Assembly: GCA_011372845.1 (NCBI GenBank)
Contig: DSAI01000208.1
Span: 1 to 5,240, forward strand
Source: Actinomycetota bacterium
GTDB taxonomy: Bacteria; Actinomycetota; Coriobacteriia; Anaerosomatales; Anaerosomataceae
Direction: 5' to 3'
Length of the DNA: 5,240 nt
The notes beneath the pieces were generated by a model. That model saw only the letters and a list, made by a program, of their open reading frames with translations, was not told the DNA's origin and did not search any database. Position numbers and translations under genes: made by a program. Numbering within the stretch: position 1 is the stretch's first letter; every line of letters starts with the position of its first letter. This document shows positions 5,109 to 5,240 of the stretch, in pieces.

Positions 5109-5132
5109 CAGGGCCACCTCCGGGTGGCCCTG
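5109..5132. terminator. Strong hairpin terminator between convergent genes
   Basis: CAGGGCCACC (5109-5118) pairs perfectly with GGTGGCCCTG (5123-5132) around a TCCG tetraloop, a ten-pair GC-rich stem 29 bases after the peroxiredoxin stop. The stem is symmetrical and lies 9 bases from the stop codon of the convergent gene, so it probably ends transcripts from both sides. T-richness after the stem is modest (GTTCCT on +, GTCTTCACT on -). Confidence 0.75.
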
Positions 5133-5141
5133 CTGGCGTTC

Positions 5142-5240
5142 CTACTCCACGCCTGGCGGAAGTGGCCGGTCGTCCGGGAACCATTCCTCTTCGAAGTCGC
5201 CTTCGGCGATCCGGTCGATCGGGAGACGAAGGTAGCGCCC
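5142..5240 (-). CDS. C-terminal end of an unidentified gene, cut by the window edge
   Basis: The minus strand is open from the window edge to a TAG at 5142-5144 and encodes the last 32 residues of a protein: GRYLRLPIDRIAEGDFEEEW followed by FPDDRPLPPGVE. The acidic, proline-rich tail, the absence of stops and the position just beyond a shared terminator support a real gene. It is too short to assign to a family. The rest lies outside the window. Confidence 0.6.
   Translation of the reverse strand, partial: GRYLRLPIDRIAEGDFEEEWFPDDRPLPPGVE

Overview
The window is a stretch of strongly GC-rich bacterial chromosome carrying eight protein genes, seven complete and one cut by the right edge. No RNA gene, insertion sequence, CRISPR array or phage gene was seen. 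Gene content (arginine deiminase, nitroreductase, PerR-type regulator, selenocysteine peroxiredoxin) and codon use suggest an anaerobic or microaerophilic high-GC bacterium. An anaerobic actinobacterial lineage (Coriobacteriia/OPB41-like) is my best guess, but it is inference from style, not shown by the sequence.

Layout from left to right: a small VOC/glyoxalase-fold protein (18-395, +); a four-helix membrane protein of unknown function facing it (419-904, -); arginine deiminase (1015-2289, +) with a nitroreductase-family flavoprotein 5 bases behind it (2295-3089, +), probably one transcription unit; a membrane-anchored protein with an HMA-like and a cupredoxin-like domain (3100-3762, -); a PerR-type Fur-family regulator transcribed divergently from it (3919-4392, +); an AhpC/Prx1-type peroxiredoxin whose peroxidatic cysteine codon is an in-frame TGA (4495-5079, +); a strong hairpin terminator (5109-5132); and the C-terminal end of an unidentified gene (5142-5240, -).

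The main discovery is the peroxiredoxin. Standard gene calling would break it at 4636-4638 and either lose the first 61 codons or call only a C-terminal fragment. Read through the TGA it gives an uninterrupted 194-residue AhpC-like protein with selenocysteine exactly at the peroxidatic position (FV-U-PTE). A stem-loop with a GGUC apical loop starts 18 nt after the UGA, as expected for a bacterial SECIS. The C-terminal resolving cysteine of the family is replaced by methionine, so the enzyme cannot follow the normal Prx1 disulfide cycle.

The PerR-type gene immediately upstream keeps every metal-binding residue expected for a peroxide sensor. Together the two genes look like a self-contained peroxide-sensing and peroxide-removing module. 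The 102-base spacer between them holds three inverted repeats, two of them mutually exclusive, which may be operators or a regulated leader.
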